Origin: G963701675 sp963701675
Lineage (GTDB): Bacteria > Planctomycetota > Planctomycetia > Gemmatales > Gemmataceae
Assembly (NCBI GenBank): GCA_963701675.1
Contig: OY969623.1
Span: 3,658,001-3,722,000, forward strand
Direction: 5' to 3'
DNA: 64,000 bases
Numbering within the stretch: the stretch's first letter is position 1; each line of letters begins with the position of its first letter. Below, piece after piece: positions 54,913 to 64,000 of this stretch. Under the pieces are notes generated by a model. It had not been told where the DNA came from. It ran no database searches and saw only the letters and a list, made by a program, of their open reading frames with translations. The position numbers were made by a program, and so were the translations under genes.

Positions 54913-55332
54913 ATGTCCCGAGCCGACAATTACAAGCCCCTGGTTGATGTCTTGATCGCCGAAGACGATGCGATTACCCGCATGGCGCTACGACATATTT
55001 TCGAGAGCGTCGGCTATAGCTGCATGGAGGCGTCGGACGGCGAGCGGGCGGTCGAAGTCGCACGTATGTTTCGCCCGCGTCTCGTGCTCCTGGATCTGAT
55101 GATGCCAGGAATCGATGGATTCACTACAGCCGAGCGGTTGCGCTCGGATCCGCAAACGCGATCGTTACCGATACACTGTTTGACCGGGCTGGACTTTCCG
55201 GCGGCGCGACGGGCCGCGCAAAAGGTCGGCGCTCAGGGATTTCTGACTAAGCCGTTTGATCCACGCGGAGTCTTGGAATTTGTAAACGCCGCACTTCATG
55301 GGAAGAGGAACGATTTAGTTGATGCCGGTTGA
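54913..55332 (+). CDS. Stand-alone response-regulator receiver
   Basis: Acidic pair EDD at residues 17-19, phospho-acceptor Asp in LLDLMMPG (about 60), Thr in CLTGLD, Lys in FLTKPFDP. 139 residues, receiver only. It probably takes phosphate from one of the kinases in the following genes. First gene of the cluster, followed by 59 bp. Confidence 0.92.
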   Translation: MSRADNYKPLVDVLIAEDDAITRMALRHIFESVGYSCMEASDGERAVEVARMFRPRLVLLDLMMPGIDGFTTAERLRSDPQTRSLPIHCLTGLDFPAARRAAQKVGAQGFLTKPFDPRGVLEFVNAALHGKRNDLVDAG

Positions 55333-55391
55333 GAGCGGAGAGCCGCCATGCAGACGGTTGATTCACGGGCGAGTGTGCACCGGAGACGTTG

Positions 55392-56648
55392 ATGCAAATA
55401 TCAGAAAAGGGAACCGACAAATACGTGTCCAAGTCCCTCGCTCCCAAGAAACGGCATACGCGCATCAAACCGCTTTTCTCTGATGAACTTGAGAATCAGG
55501 GAGCGCAGGAGGCACTGCGCGCGCGAGAAGCCCACAGCCGTTCGATCATAGAGACCGCCAATGACGCCTATGTTGAAATGGATACGGAGGGCCTGATCAC
55601 CGATTGGAACCGACAAGCCGAATTGACCTTTGGCTGGAATCGCGGCGAAGCGGTCGGCCGACCTCTCACCGAGACTATCATTCCACCTCAATTCCGCGAG
55701 GCACACCGAAAAGGCGTGCTGCGATTTCTGACCACCGGCGAAGGGCCAGTCCTAAACAAACGGATTGAACTCAGGGCCTTGCACCGCGATGGACATGAGT
55801 TTCCCGTCGAACTTACCGTTTGGCCCGTTCGGGTCGGCGGTGTCTTCCGATTCAATGCGTTCGTACACGATATCACGGAGCGCCATCAGGCGGCGGAAAA
55901 AATCAGTCAACTCAATGAAGAACTACGCAAACGGGTAGCGGAAGTCGAGGCGGCTAACCAGGAACTGGAAGCATTCTCCTACTCAGTATCGCACGACTTA
56001 CGCGCGCCGTTGCGCGCTATCGATGGCTTTTCACGCATCCTGATGGAAGACGCGGCGCCGCAACTTACGGGCGATTCCTTACGCTTTCTCAACCTGGTAC
56101 GCGAGAATGCCCACCGTATGGGTCAGCTCATAGATGATCTCCTCGTTTTCGCCCGATTGAGCCGGCAGCCGCTTCAGAAACAACGTGTCGTGACGGCTGA
56201 CCTGGTGCACGCCGTTTTGGAAGACCTATTATGCGAGCAGGATCACCGTCGCGTCGTTCTGAGTATTCACAGTTTACCGGAGTGTGAGGCAGACCCAAAC
56301 TTGCTCAAGCAGGTTTTTCAGAATCTGCTGGCCAATGCCTTCAAATACACTCGGCGGCGCGATGAAGCGCACGTCGAAATCGGAGCGTGCCAAACCCCTT
56401 TGCAGCCGGAACGCGCCGTGGTTTTTTTCGTTAGAGACAACGGCGTGGGATTTGACATGCGCTACGCCGACAAGCTCTTCGGTGTCTTTCAGCGTCTCCA
56501 TCGTGCCGAGGACTACGAAGGCACGGGCGTGGGCTTAGCGATCGTGCAGCGCGTCGTCCGTCGCCATGGCGGTCGAGCGTGGGCGGAAGCCGAGGTCGAT
56601 GGAGGGGCTACTTTCTACTTCACGCTCGAAGAGGGTAGTACTCCATGA
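55392..56648 (+). CDS. PAS-domain sensor histidine kinase
   Basis: ATG 55392 (a TTG in frame three bases earlier is also possible). PAS domain at residues 45-160 (YVEMDTEGLITDWNRQAELTFGW, HDITERHQAAEK), a coiled coil, then HisKA with phospho-His in SVSHDLRAPLRAIDG. The ATPase domain follows: N-box NAFKY, DNGVGFD, and GTGVGLAIV. Lacks transmembrane helices, so it is a cytosolic sensor of the bacteriophytochrome-related HK type. ATGA overlap with the next receiver. Confidence 0.95.
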   Translation: MQISEKGTDKYVSKSLAPKKRHTRIKPLFSDELENQGAQEALRAREAHSRSIIETANDAYVEMDTEGLITDWNRQAELTFGWNRGEAVGRPLTETIIPPQFREAHRKGVLRFLTTGEGPVLNKRIELRALHRDGHEFPVELTVWPVRVGGVFRFNAFVHDITERHQAAEKISQLNEELRKRVAEVEAANQELEAFSYSVSHDLRAPLRAIDGFSRILMEDAAPQLTGDSLRFLNLVRENAHRMGQLIDDLLVFARLSRQPLQKQRVVTADLVHAVLEDLLCEQDHRRVVLSIHSLPECEADPNLLKQVFQNLLANAFKYTRRRDEAHVEIGACQTPLQPERAVVFFVRDNGVGFDMRYADKLFGVFQRLHRAEDYEGTGVGLAIVQRVVRRHGGRAWAEAEVDGGATFYFTLEEGSTP

Positions 56649-57106
56649 GTGGCAATCACGTTGAAATCCTCTTGGTTGAAGATAATCCCAATGACGTACA
56701 GTTGACATTGCACGCCTTCGCGAAAAACAACCTCAGCAATAACGTCCATGTCGTTCGCGATGGCGCCGAAGCCCTTGAATTCCTTTTCTGCACGGGCTCC
56801 TATGCCAATCGCAAGACGGAGAATGGCCCCAGAGTGGTGCTCCTCGACCTGAAATTACCGCTCGTAGACGGGTTAGAGGTATTGCGGCGGATCAAAACAG
56901 ATACCAGGACGCGCGCCATCCCGGTGGTGATCCTCACCTCGTCACGCGAAGAGCGCGACCTACTTGAGAGCTATCAATTGGGTGTCAATAGCTACATCGT
57001 GAAACCTGTGGACTTTGGGCAGTTCATAGAGTCGGTTCGGCACTTAGGACTCTATTGGCTGCTTCTCAACCAGTCGCCGGCCGCAGTCGCATCCTCTGAG
57101 AGATAA
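56645..57106 (+). CDS. Rcp1-like response-regulator receiver
   Basis: EDNPNDVQLTLHAFAK, Asp in LLDLKLPLVDG, Thr in VILTSSREERD and SYIVKPVDFGQF. 153 residues, the Rcp1 type that commonly partners PAS/phytochrome-like kinases. Coupled to the kinase by ATGA. Confidence 0.95.
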   Translation: MSGNHVEILLVEDNPNDVQLTLHAFAKNNLSNNVHVVRDGAEALEFLFCTGSYANRKTENGPRVVLLDLKLPLVDGLEVLRRIKTDTRTRAIPVVILTSSREERDLLESYQLGVNSYIVKPVDFGQFIESVRHLGLYWLLLNQSPAAVASSER

Positions 57107-57108
57107 CC

Positions 57109-58191
57109 ATGTCCCTTCCTCTGCACGTTCTCATTGTGGAAGACCAACCCGCAGACGCGGAACTCATGGTGCGGGCGTTGGGGAGCGCGGGCTTCGCACC
57201 CGCCTGGCAACGAGTCGAGAACGCAATGGAGTATCGTACTCAGCTCAGCGAGGGGCTTGATGTGATCCTTGCGGATTACAGGTTGCCACAATTTAGCGCG
57301 TTGAACGCGCTTCAGGAACTAAAGGATCGCGAAATTGATGTGCCCTTCATCGTAGTTACGGGATCTATCAGCGAGGAAGTTGCGGTTGAGTGTATGAAGC
57401 AAGGCGCTGCGGATTATCTCCTCAAGGACCGGCTGACACGCTTAGGGCCGGCGGTGACGCGGGCGTTGGAACAAAAGCAACTTCGCGATGAGAAGCGTCG
57501 GGCCGACGATGCGATAAAGGCGTCACTCCGCGAGAAAGAAGTGCTTTTGCAAGAAATCCACCACCGCGTGAAAAACAATCTTCAGATCATCTCAAGTCTG
57601 TTGAGTCTTCAGTCGGCGTCTATCGAAAACAGCCAGGATCTGGCGATCTTCGCGGCCAGCCAGAACCGCATCAAGTCAATGGCGCTCATCCACCAGAAGC
57701 TCTATCAATCGGAAAACCTCGCGCGGATCGACTTTACCGAGTACATTCGGAGCCTTAGCGCCCATGTGTTCGAGTCCTACGCTGCCAAACGAAACGGAAT
57801 AGGCCTGGAGTTATCCGGTGAAAAGGCATCCCTCGGCATCGACGCGGCGATCCCGTGCGGTCTGATCGTCAATGAACTCATAACCAACGCCGTAGTTCAC
57901 GCGTTTCCCGAAGGCGATGGCCAGATCTGCGTCGACTTCAGGCGCGACGATGAGGGCCGATTCAACTTGATGGTAAGCGACAATGGCATCGGCTTGCCGC
58001 CTACGTTCGATCACCAGGCCACCAGCTCTTTAGGTTGGCAACTGATCCATTCGCTGGTGGACCAGTTGGGGGGAGATATGGAAGTCACCGGCAAGGCCGG
58101 CACCACCGTCACGATCTCATTCATGGAACGGAGGAGCAAAGAAAGAGGGAAAACCAATGGCCAGTGCACAGATTCTCGTTGTGGAAGATGA
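57109..58191 (+). CDS. Receiver-HisKA_2 histidine kinase
   Basis: N-terminal receiver (EDQPADAELMVRAL, Asp in VILADYRLP, SISEEVAVECMKQGAADYLLKD), then the HisKA_2 dimer domain with EIHHRVKNNLQIISSLLSLQS and an ATPase domain (LIVNELITNAVVHAF, DNGIGLP, SSLGWQLI). A receiver-kinase fusion of the HWE/HisKA_2 group. The C-terminal 35 bp overlap the next gene, so the last residues may be non-native. Confidence 0.92.
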   Translation: MSLPLHVLIVEDQPADAELMVRALGSAGFAPAWQRVENAMEYRTQLSEGLDVILADYRLPQFSALNALQELKDREIDVPFIVVTGSISEEVAVECMKQGAADYLLKDRLTRLGPAVTRALEQKQLRDEKRRADDAIKASLREKEVLLQEIHHRVKNNLQIISSLLSLQSASIENSQDLAIFAASQNRIKSMALIHQKLYQSENLARIDFTEYIRSLSAHVFESYAAKRNGIGLELSGEKASLGIDAAIPCGLIVNELITNAVVHAFPEGDGQICVDFRRDDEGRFNLMVSDNGIGLPPTFDHQATSSLGWQLIHSLVDQLGGDMEVTGKAGTTVTISFMERRSKERGKTNGQCTDSRCGR

Positions 58192-59746
58192 GCATATCGT
58201 CGCCAGGAGCATTGAAAGGGAACTCGACGCCTTCGGATACAACGTCACCGCGATCGCATCGTCGGGGGAAGAGGCCCTCGAAAAAGTGGCCGAGACCCAG
58301 CCCGATCTAGTGCTAATGGACATTTCGCTGCAAGGGGACATGGATGGGATTCAAACGACGGAACGAATGCATGAGCAATTCGACATCCCCGTGGTCTACC
58401 TGACGGCGTATTCCGATGAACGCACACTAGAGCGCGCCCAGAAGACCAAGCCTTTCGGCTATTTGCTCAAACCCTATGAGGAACGCGAGCTGCTTACCAC
58501 AATCGAAACCGCCTTGCAGAGGCATCGTACCGAGTCGATGTCGGCTCAGGTCCGTCCTTGGTTGACATCGGCGCTGCATTCCGTTAGCGAGGGCGTCATC
58601 ATCACTGACGCACGTGCACGTGTGATCATAGTTAACCCGGCGGCGGAACGTATTTCGGGATGGTCACAACAACAAGCGGAGGGAATGAATCTGCTCGACG
58701 TCTTCGAACTTGTCAACGCGGAAACCCATGCGCCCGTACCGAGCCCTGCCATAAAGGCGCTACACGAGGGCAAGGCGGTCCGCCTGGAGCCCGATTCCCT
58801 TCTAGTTGGCAGACTCGGTCGGGAAACACCAGTTGACGGCACCGTTGCACCAATCACCTCCGACCCTGGAAAGTTCAGCGGGTTCGTGACGGTCTTCCGG
58901 GAGGTTCTTGGTAGTTCCCATGTTGAACGTACCTTTCCCAAAAACGGTCGCCCACACCGTTGGGGTAGAATGGATGTGGTGAATTGGTTCAGTGCTGGAA
59001 TGGCTCACGATTTCAATCAATTCTTGACCGTCATTTCAGGCAACGTCTCCCTGGCTTTGTCGAAACTGGCGGAGAATGATCCCATCCGTAACTTTTTGAC
59101 GAACGCCGAGAAGGCATCTGAAGATGCCGCGGAGCTCGTGAAGCAAGCGCTCACTTTCGCCAAGACAAACGCGGTGCAACGCGAACTTGTTGATATGAAT
59201 CTAATCGTGCCAGAAATCACGGAAGTCCTCGGCTCATTCACCAACTCGCGGATCGCCATCGACATAACGCTCGGCCGATACCTTTGGAAGGTGTTGGCGA
59301 ATCCGGTCCAAATGAAGGAAGTTCTTATCAACCTCTGCCTCAATGCGCGGGATGCAATGCCGGACGGTGGTGAGTTGTGTGTGCAGACCGAAAACGTCGT
59401 GCGAGTGGAGGACTATTGTCGCACCCATCCACGTGCACGCCCCGGCGAATTTGTGTGCGTTGGCGTAAGTGATACTGGCCGGGGAATCGCAGCAGATATT
59501 CGATCCCACATTTTCGAACCGTTCTTCACCACCAAATCGCCGGATAACGGCTCCGGCCTCGGGTTGGCCCTGGTTCGCCAGATCGTCACGGAGCACGGTG
59601 GCTGGATCGATTTCGAAAGCATCGAGGGGAAGGCACTCGCTTCGATGTGTATTTGCCACGTAGTCAAGACCGCGACTCCGTCGCGGTTGCGGGTTGATGA
59701 AGTGTCGATACCTCGCTTTGTTTCTGAACCGCTAGCGTTCTGGTAG
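58157..59746 (+). CDS. Receiver-PAS-histidine kinase
   Basis: Receiver (VEDEHIVARSIERELDAFG, LVLMDISLQGDMDG, YLTAYSDE, LLKPYEERE), PAS (ALHSVSEGVIITDARARVII, ERISGWSQQQAEGMNLLDVF), then a HisKA-like helix pair with MAHDFNQFLTVISGNVSLALSK and an ATPase domain (LINLCLNARDAMPDGG, DTGRGIAADI, EPFFTTK, GSGLGLALV). 529 residues. Last gene of the cluster; phosphate could pass between the five proteins. Confidence 0.93.
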   Translation: MASAQILVVEDEHIVARSIERELDAFGYNVTAIASSGEEALEKVAETQPDLVLMDISLQGDMDGIQTTERMHEQFDIPVVYLTAYSDERTLERAQKTKPFGYLLKPYEERELLTTIETALQRHRTESMSAQVRPWLTSALHSVSEGVIITDARARVIIVNPAAERISGWSQQQAEGMNLLDVFELVNAETHAPVPSPAIKALHEGKAVRLEPDSLLVGRLGRETPVDGTVAPITSDPGKFSGFVTVFREVLGSSHVERTFPKNGRPHRWGRMDVVNWFSAGMAHDFNQFLTVISGNVSLALSKLAENDPIRNFLTNAEKASEDAAELVKQALTFAKTNAVQRELVDMNLIVPEITEVLGSFTNSRIAIDITLGRYLWKVLANPVQMKEVLINLCLNARDAMPDGGELCVQTENVVRVEDYCRTHPRARPGEFVCVGVSDTGRGIAADIRSHIFEPFFTTKSPDNGSGLGLALVRQIVTEHGGWIDFESIEGKALASMCICHVVKTATPSRLRVDEVSIPRFVSEPLAFW

Positions 59747-60353
59747 CGTCGCATCAGCCGTGCGGATGCGGCGTACTCCAGAAGCCAGTCATTTCACCGG
59801 CGCTGGCCGGCAATTGACCCCACTTAGAAGCCGCACCTCTTCGCCAAGTTCTTTTACGAACCAATCGAGATGAATTTCGTTCTAGCGTTGTAAGGGGCCT
59901 CCTGGCAGTGATCGGTAACTGTCAGGGGGCAGGGCAGGACCCAGGCATCTCTATGCATTACAACGGACCTAACGCCGAAATGTGCGCACTTTTTCCGCGA
60001 AGTCACGTCGAGATTGGGCGTGGATTCGCCCGCCGGTTATTCCGGGCCGCAGACCGCTTTGACAACGGTATCCGAATAACCTAGGGTTTTGTTAGACCGG
60101 TATTTCAGGGCAGGATTGGCCCTGAGTTGCTTAGCGGACAATAAGGATCCCGGCACCTAGAGTTCCCGCCCTCTTCGACCGGCCCGTCATTTCTTCCTCC
60201 GCTTTCGGCTGCCGTATAAGGACACACCTGAAGCGGCTCAACTGCCGCAATCGGCTCCCTGCGAAACAACGTCGTTCTCGCCAGTCGCTACGGCGCCCCC
60301 ATGTCGTAGACGTGTGTTGTGTAGCGAAACCATCATTTCGAGGTACTGGCACC
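59747..60353. other. Gene-free stretch after the signalling cluster
   Basis: No gene recognised in about 600 bp. An imperfect 11-bp hairpin at 59898-59929 (CCTCCTGGCAG ... CTGTCAGGGGG) could end the phosphorelay transcript. ACCTAACGCCGAAA at about 59967 resembles an attC box but has no partner. Confidence 0.4.
59898..59929 (+). terminator. Hairpin downstream of the phosphorelay operon
   Basis: CCTCCTGGCAG pairs with CTGTCAGGGGG with two G-T pairs. No T-run. Confidence 0.35.
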
Positions 60354-61408
60354 ATGAGTACGTGGCTACAGAGATTTCATCGTAAATGGCTCAAGAGAAC
60401 GTCGCTCCCGGAAACGTGCAATCTCAACCTCGTCGAACTTGAGAGTCGAGAGCTCCTAAGCAGCACGCTCGGGTTGGCCATCCTTCCACCCTCTGTCTCA
60501 AACGTCGCGATTGTTCGACCGTTGGCGCCGCAGGTTGCTGCCTTACCCGCGCTGCTTACGGGCGATGCGCTCACAACAACCGAAATCCTAGCGGTAGAAC
60601 TTTGGCTGTCGGTCGAACTGGATACCGGGCAACTGAACTTGCCCGACCTTGGTCTGAGTGCGAACGTCGGCGTTCAAGTTGAAGTTCGTCCGAGCGACTT
60701 GGCGGTCCCCATCGGGGAAATTGGACTCGATTTCGCGGTCGAGACTCAGGTAGGGGACAACACCCCAGTAGCCGGCGAGGATGGCAGCGGTGTTCAGTTG
60801 GGAGTGGTTTTGAATACCCTTTTTTTTGCGCTCTGCCGGAGAACTTGCCCGGTCAAACCTGGTCGCCTCCCAGTATGGACCTTGATTTTTATTTCGAGAC
60901 CGCCGTGAATGGCCCAGGTGACGGCGTTTTCATCGGGTCAAATGATGCAACGACACCGGCAGACACCGATTCGGCGCTCGCCGCCGACGCGTTATTTAGT
61001 TCGACCAACTTCCTGGGTTTCGTCGACGATCCCGCGGAAAATTCGGCCTCGGTGGATTCGTCTCTCGGCGATGAGACAGATGTTTCTGTATCCCAGACCG
61101 TCGTCGAAACCGATGTCACCGATTCGACGGACTTTGCATGGATCACCGACACGGCCCCAGTTCCGGAAGCGGAAGGCACTTTGGCGGAACTTTCGCCGAT
61201 CAATCTAGAATCGCTCGAACAAGCCCTCGCGCAACTGGTCACGCATCTGAAAAGCCTGGGTCAGAGTCTCAACGATATGGGAGTTTACCCATGGGTCGTA
61301 GTCGTAATAGTTGCGGCTCTGGCATTTGAGCTAGGGCGGCGCCATGTACGTTCTGAGAGCGAAACAGAGGCGTTCCCGTGGCGACGCGGACTGGCACGTT
61401 TCACCTAG
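60354..61408 (+). pseudogene. LExLExRxLLS-type membrane protein, split at a T8 run
   Basis: ATG 60354. Near the N-terminus VELESRELLS is the planctomycete surface motif. The body is acidic and Thr/Asp-rich, with no known domain. The frame changes at the eight Ts at 60820-60827; nine Ts would give LFFCALPENLPGQTWSPPS. The second half ends with a transmembrane helix (YPWVVVVIVAALAFELG) and basic tail. Likely envelope-anchored. A homopolymer miscall would explain the break. Confidence 0.55.
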
Positions 61409-61419
61409 GCAGAAGTCCC

Positions 61420-62004
61420 ATGAAACCTGATCGACTTGATGGTCTTCTGGATCGCCTCTGCGACGGGGATTCCCAGGCCGCGGAGAGGGTTTTTGTCGCG
61501 TACGAGCCTTACCTGAGGATGGTAGTGCGGCGGCAACTTCCGTCCCGACTTCGAGCCAAGTTCGATTCCAGTGACGTCGTGCAATCGGTCTGGGCAGATG
61601 TGCTGCAAGGATTTCGCGAGACCCGCTGGCGCTTCCAGGATGTGGCGCATTTACGCGCCTTCCTGCTCAAGGCGACGCGTAATCGCTTCATTGATCAATG
61701 CCGCGTTCATCGCTCGGCCATCGAGCGCGAGCAAGTTGCGGGTCGATTGCAGGCAAGGAACCTGGAAGTTTCCGCGTCGCTTCAGCCGAACCAGTGCGCC
61801 GAGGCCGACGAACTCTGGGAGAGGATGTTGGTACATTGCCCGTCGGCCCACCACCAGAAACTTTTGCAATTGAAGCGCCAGGGTTGCTCGCTTGCAGAAA
61901 TCGCCGCCCAGACCGGACTGCATCCCAGTAGTGTGCGTCGAATTCTCTACGAACTGGCACGGCATCTTGCCGCCAAGGCACTCGATGACGCGGCCGTGGT
62001 GTAA
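61420..62004 (+). CDS. ECF-type RNA polymerase sigma factor
   Basis: Start at 61420 (MKPDRLDGLLDRLCDGD). Region 2: AERVFVAYEPYLRMVVRRQLPSRLRAKFDSSDVVQSVW, ETRWRFQDVAHLRAFLLKATRNRFID. Region 4: HQKLLQLKRQGCSLAEIAAQTGLHPSSVRRILYELARHL. 194 residues. Planctomycete ECF factors that direct transcription of envelope/stress genes are often paired with a Ser/Thr kinase, as in the next gene 34 bp downstream. Confidence 0.9.
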   Translation: MKPDRLDGLLDRLCDGDSQAAERVFVAYEPYLRMVVRRQLPSRLRAKFDSSDVVQSVWADVLQGFRETRWRFQDVAHLRAFLLKATRNRFIDQCRVHRSAIEREQVAGRLQARNLEVSASLQPNQCAEADELWERMLVHCPSAHHQKLLQLKRQGCSLAEIAAQTGLHPSSVRRILYELARHLAAKALDDAAVV

Positions 62005-62038
62005 CCGGCCACGGCGTCTACGACTTTTGTTGACCCAC

Positions 62039-64000
62039 ATGAGCGTTGAACCCCAGGCACAATCCGGGACACGATTCGCGCCGTCATCGCAGTTCTCAGA
62101 CCTGGCGAATGGCAGTGACGGCCTGCTGCGTGACTTGGTGGCGGACATGAGGCGGCGCTGGCGCACGGGAGAACGGCCCGGTGCGGATGAGATTCTGGCC
62201 CGCAATCCCGACGTCGTCGGTCAGCCCGAAAATGCCGTCCGCTTGATCTACGAAGAAATCTGCCTCCGCCAGGAAGCGGGTGAGGCAGGAAGCTCGCTCG
62301 AGTTTCTACGGCGATTCCCTCAATGGCGCTCCCAACTTGAACTGGTTCTCGATTGTCACCATTTGGTGGAGGACACCGCGCCTGCACCCATTCTTCCGGA
62401 AGTTGGCGACACGCTGGATGAATTTCATCTTGTTGCGGAGCTTGGCCGCGGCGGACAGGGGGTTGTCTTTCTAGCCACCCAACCCTTTTTGGCAGACCGC
62501 CCAGTGGTGCTGAAGCTTACGTCGTGTGATGGCAGCGAACATTTGTCGCTCGCACGATTGCAGCATACTCACATTGTCCCGTTGTTCAGCGTGCGAGACT
62601 ACTCCTGCCGACGTCTCAGAGCGCTGTGCATGCCCTACTTCGGCGGCGTCACACTAGCCGCGGTCATTGACGAACTCGCGCGTATTCCGTCGGCCCAGCG
62701 CGCCGGTAAAGACATCGTCGCCGTAATGGATCGGGCACAGAACGTTGCACCGATCACGCTCCCCTGCGAAGGGCCTGCTCGGCGCTTCCTGGCCGAAGCC
62801 TCTTACACGCGAGCAGCGTGTGGGATTGCCATTTGTCTGGCCGAGGCGCTGCACTACGCTCATGACCGCGGCCTGGCACATCTTGACGTGAAGCCCGCAA
62901 ATGTCTTGCTTACCGCGGACGGGCAACCCATGCTTCTCGACTTTCACCTGGCGCAGGCGCCGTTCGGTGGGGCATCGCCGGCACCAGACTGGATGGGTGG
63001 GACCCCGGCCTACGCCTCTCCCGAACAACACGCGGCGCTGGCCAATGTACGCGACGGACGAGAAATAGAGATTGAGGTGAACGGTTGCTCGGACATTTAT
63101 TCGCTGGGACTTCTCTTGTATGAAGTTCTGGGTGGAAAGCTCCCCAAAGCGGACAAGCCACCAGCGCCTCTACATGAACTCAACCCGCAAGTTTCCATCG
63201 GCCTGTCTGACGTGATCTGCAAATGCCTAAACCATCATCCGAAGGATCGCTACCAAGACGCGGCCTCTTTAGCAGCCGACTTGCGGCGCCATTTGGAGCA
63301 TCAGCCCCTGCACGGTGTCGCAAATCGCAGTCCGGCAGAGTGCCTTCACAAGTGGCGATTCCGATTCCGCCATTCCCTGACTTGGACGCGTCGACTGATA
63401 GTGGTCGCCGCCGCCGCCCTGATCGTTGGCAGCGTTACGGCTTACGCCGTTCGGTTGCGCGAAGAAGCGAAATCGCTGCTAGCTGAGAGTGACCAAAGGC
63501 TAAGGAATTGCGACTATGCCGGAACGATTCAGACCTTGGCACGGGGGATGTCACTTTCCCAATACTTGCCTGGTAGTGGAGACCTGCGGGCGGCGCTCGA
63601 GGGCAAGACCCGCGTTGCGGAGCGACTTCGCGCGGCGCAGGAACTTCATCAGCTATCCGACAAGCTGCGATTTCTATTTGGCGACCAGTCTGCGAAACCT
63701 GATGATCTACGGAAACTCGAACAACAGTGCCGAGAGATCTGGCTCGCTCGTAGTCTGCTGCTGAACGACTCGAGTCCCGATTACGCCGAGTTTCCGGAGG
63801 CCCAAATTCGCGCTGATTTTCTCGACCTGGCGATTCTGTGGTCTGACCTACGCAGTCGGTCAGCGGATCCCCTGGACCTAATGACGGTCCAGTCGGAAGT
63901 CCTGCAGGTCTTGGCAGAAGCTGAAGCATTCTGTGGACCGAGTTTCATGCTTTCTCAAGAGCGGCGAAGATATGGTGCGCAAGGCGGAGACATGAAGCGA
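62039..64000 (+). CDS. Large membrane Ser/Thr protein kinase with non-canonical HLD/DFH motifs (partial)
   Basis: ATG 62039; the frame runs open to the window end (654 codons), so the C-terminus is missing. Gly-loop LGRGGQGVVFLA at about 147, VVLKL. The catalytic loop is HLDVKPANVLL, with Leu for the usual Arg, and the Mg loop reads DFHLAQ in place of DFGLA. A transmembrane helix (LIVVAAAALIVGSVTAYAV) lies at about residue 465, then a predicted helical outer part. These substitutions recur in planctomycete kinases, so activity may persist. It probably signals to the ECF sigma factor upstream. Confidence 0.88.
   Translation, partial: MSVEPQAQSGTRFAPSSQFSDLANGSDGLLRDLVADMRRRWRTGERPGADEILARNPDVVGQPENAVRLIYEEICLRQEAGEAGSSLEFLRRFPQWRSQLELVLDCHHLVEDTAPAPILPEVGDTLDEFHLVAELGRGGQGVVFLATQPFLADRPVVLKLTSCDGSEHLSLARLQHTHIVPLFSVRDYSCRRLRALCMPYFGGVTLAAVIDELARIPSAQRAGKDIVAVMDRAQNVAPITLPCEGPARRFLAEASYTRAACGIAICLAEALHYAHDRGLAHLDVKPANVLLTADGQPMLLDFHLAQAPFGGASPAPDWMGGTPAYASPEQHAALANVRDGREIEIEVNGCSDIYSLGLLLYEVLGGKLPKADKPPAPLHELNPQVSIGLSDVICKCLNHHPKDRYQDAASLAADLRRHLEHQPLHGVANRSPAECLHKWRFRFRHSLTWTRRLIVVAAAALIVGSVTAYAVRLREEAKSLLAESDQRLRNCDYAGTIQTLARGMSLSQYLPGSGDLRAALEGKTRVAERLRAAQELHQLSDKLRFLFGDQSAKPDDLRKLEQQCREIWLARSLLLNDSSPDYAEFPEAQIRADFLDLAILWSDLRSRSADPLDLMTVQSEVLQVLAEAEAFCGPSFMLSQERRRYGAQGGDMKR

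Noticed and set aside
59960..59990. ACCTAACGCCGAAA as an attC box
   Set aside because: No partner box within 150 bp and no cassette gene adjacent.
1..64000. CRISPR array or rRNA genes
   Set aside because: No regularly spaced direct repeats and no recognisable rRNA sequence anywhere in the window; no convincing tRNA seen by eye.

Overview
Planctomycetota DNA, probably from the Gemmatales/Pirellulales/Isosphaerales side of the phylum. The basis is gene content: two DUF1559 prepilin-like proteins, several surface proteins that begin with the planctomycete LExLExRxLLS-type motif, an ECF sigma factor next to a large Ser/Thr kinase, a phosphatidylserine decarboxylase with the planctomycete N-terminal extension, and many gene remnants typical of these large, mosaic genomes.

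Layout. 1-6.3 kb: tail of a squalene-cyclase-repeat protein, two lipoproteins (one with ankyrin repeats), a PP2C phosphatase, an MDR oxidoreductase, a SnoaL-like protein and a broken sigma factor. 6.5-13 kb: integrase remnant, small secreted protein, then a same-strand block of lipoprotein, DUF1559, PhnD-like binding protein, redoxin, haem-c/copper-monooxygenase-like protein and lipoprotein. 13-17.3 kb: surface-protein genes cut by transposase remnants, an Imm11-like protein and two tiny membrane proteins. 17.3-23.2 kb: first recombinase region (orphan zinc-ribbon protein, ParB-methylase, Ku, DNA ligase, DUF2924, serine recombinase). 23.3-24.8 kb: two integron-like cassettes with attC-like sites, plus a secreted protein. 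25-33.2 kb: SPFH and Rad52-family genes joined head to head, LysR, a lipid/envelope operon (psd, secreted protein, desaturase-methyltransferase fusion, LTA-synthase-like sulfatase), and an SGNH-like protein. 33.2-38 kb: second recombinase cassette (Ku tail, ligase, DUF2924, recombinase, HTH protein, second large serine recombinase). 38-45 kb: PilZ fragment, propeller-like, BNR-type, DUF1559 and matrixin proteins. 45-46.5 kb: third, truncated recombinase copy, an inverted 42-bp repeat and a terminator. 46.6-54.6 kb: decayed kinase, PilZ, sigma-54 AAA+ activator, arginine-deiminase-like fragment and mosaic FG-GAP remnants. 54.9-59.7 kb: intact five-gene phosphorelay cluster. 60.3-64 kb: membrane protein, ECF sigma factor and a large kinase running off the window.

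The most interesting structure is a translationally coupled cassette present twice, Ku - OB-less ATP-dependent DNA ligase - DUF2924 - large serine recombinase - HTH protein. It links non-homologous end-joining functions to a mobile recombinase. A third recombinase copy is truncated. A 42-bp exact repeat and weaker relatives lie near the copies and may mark element ends.

Caution: about a dozen otherwise well-conserved genes are split by single-base indels, several in homopolymers (a T8 run; GGG, CCC and CC runs). Some broken genes here may therefore be sequencing errors, while others (truncated Ku, recombinase, FG-GAP, SPFH) show real rearrangement junctions.
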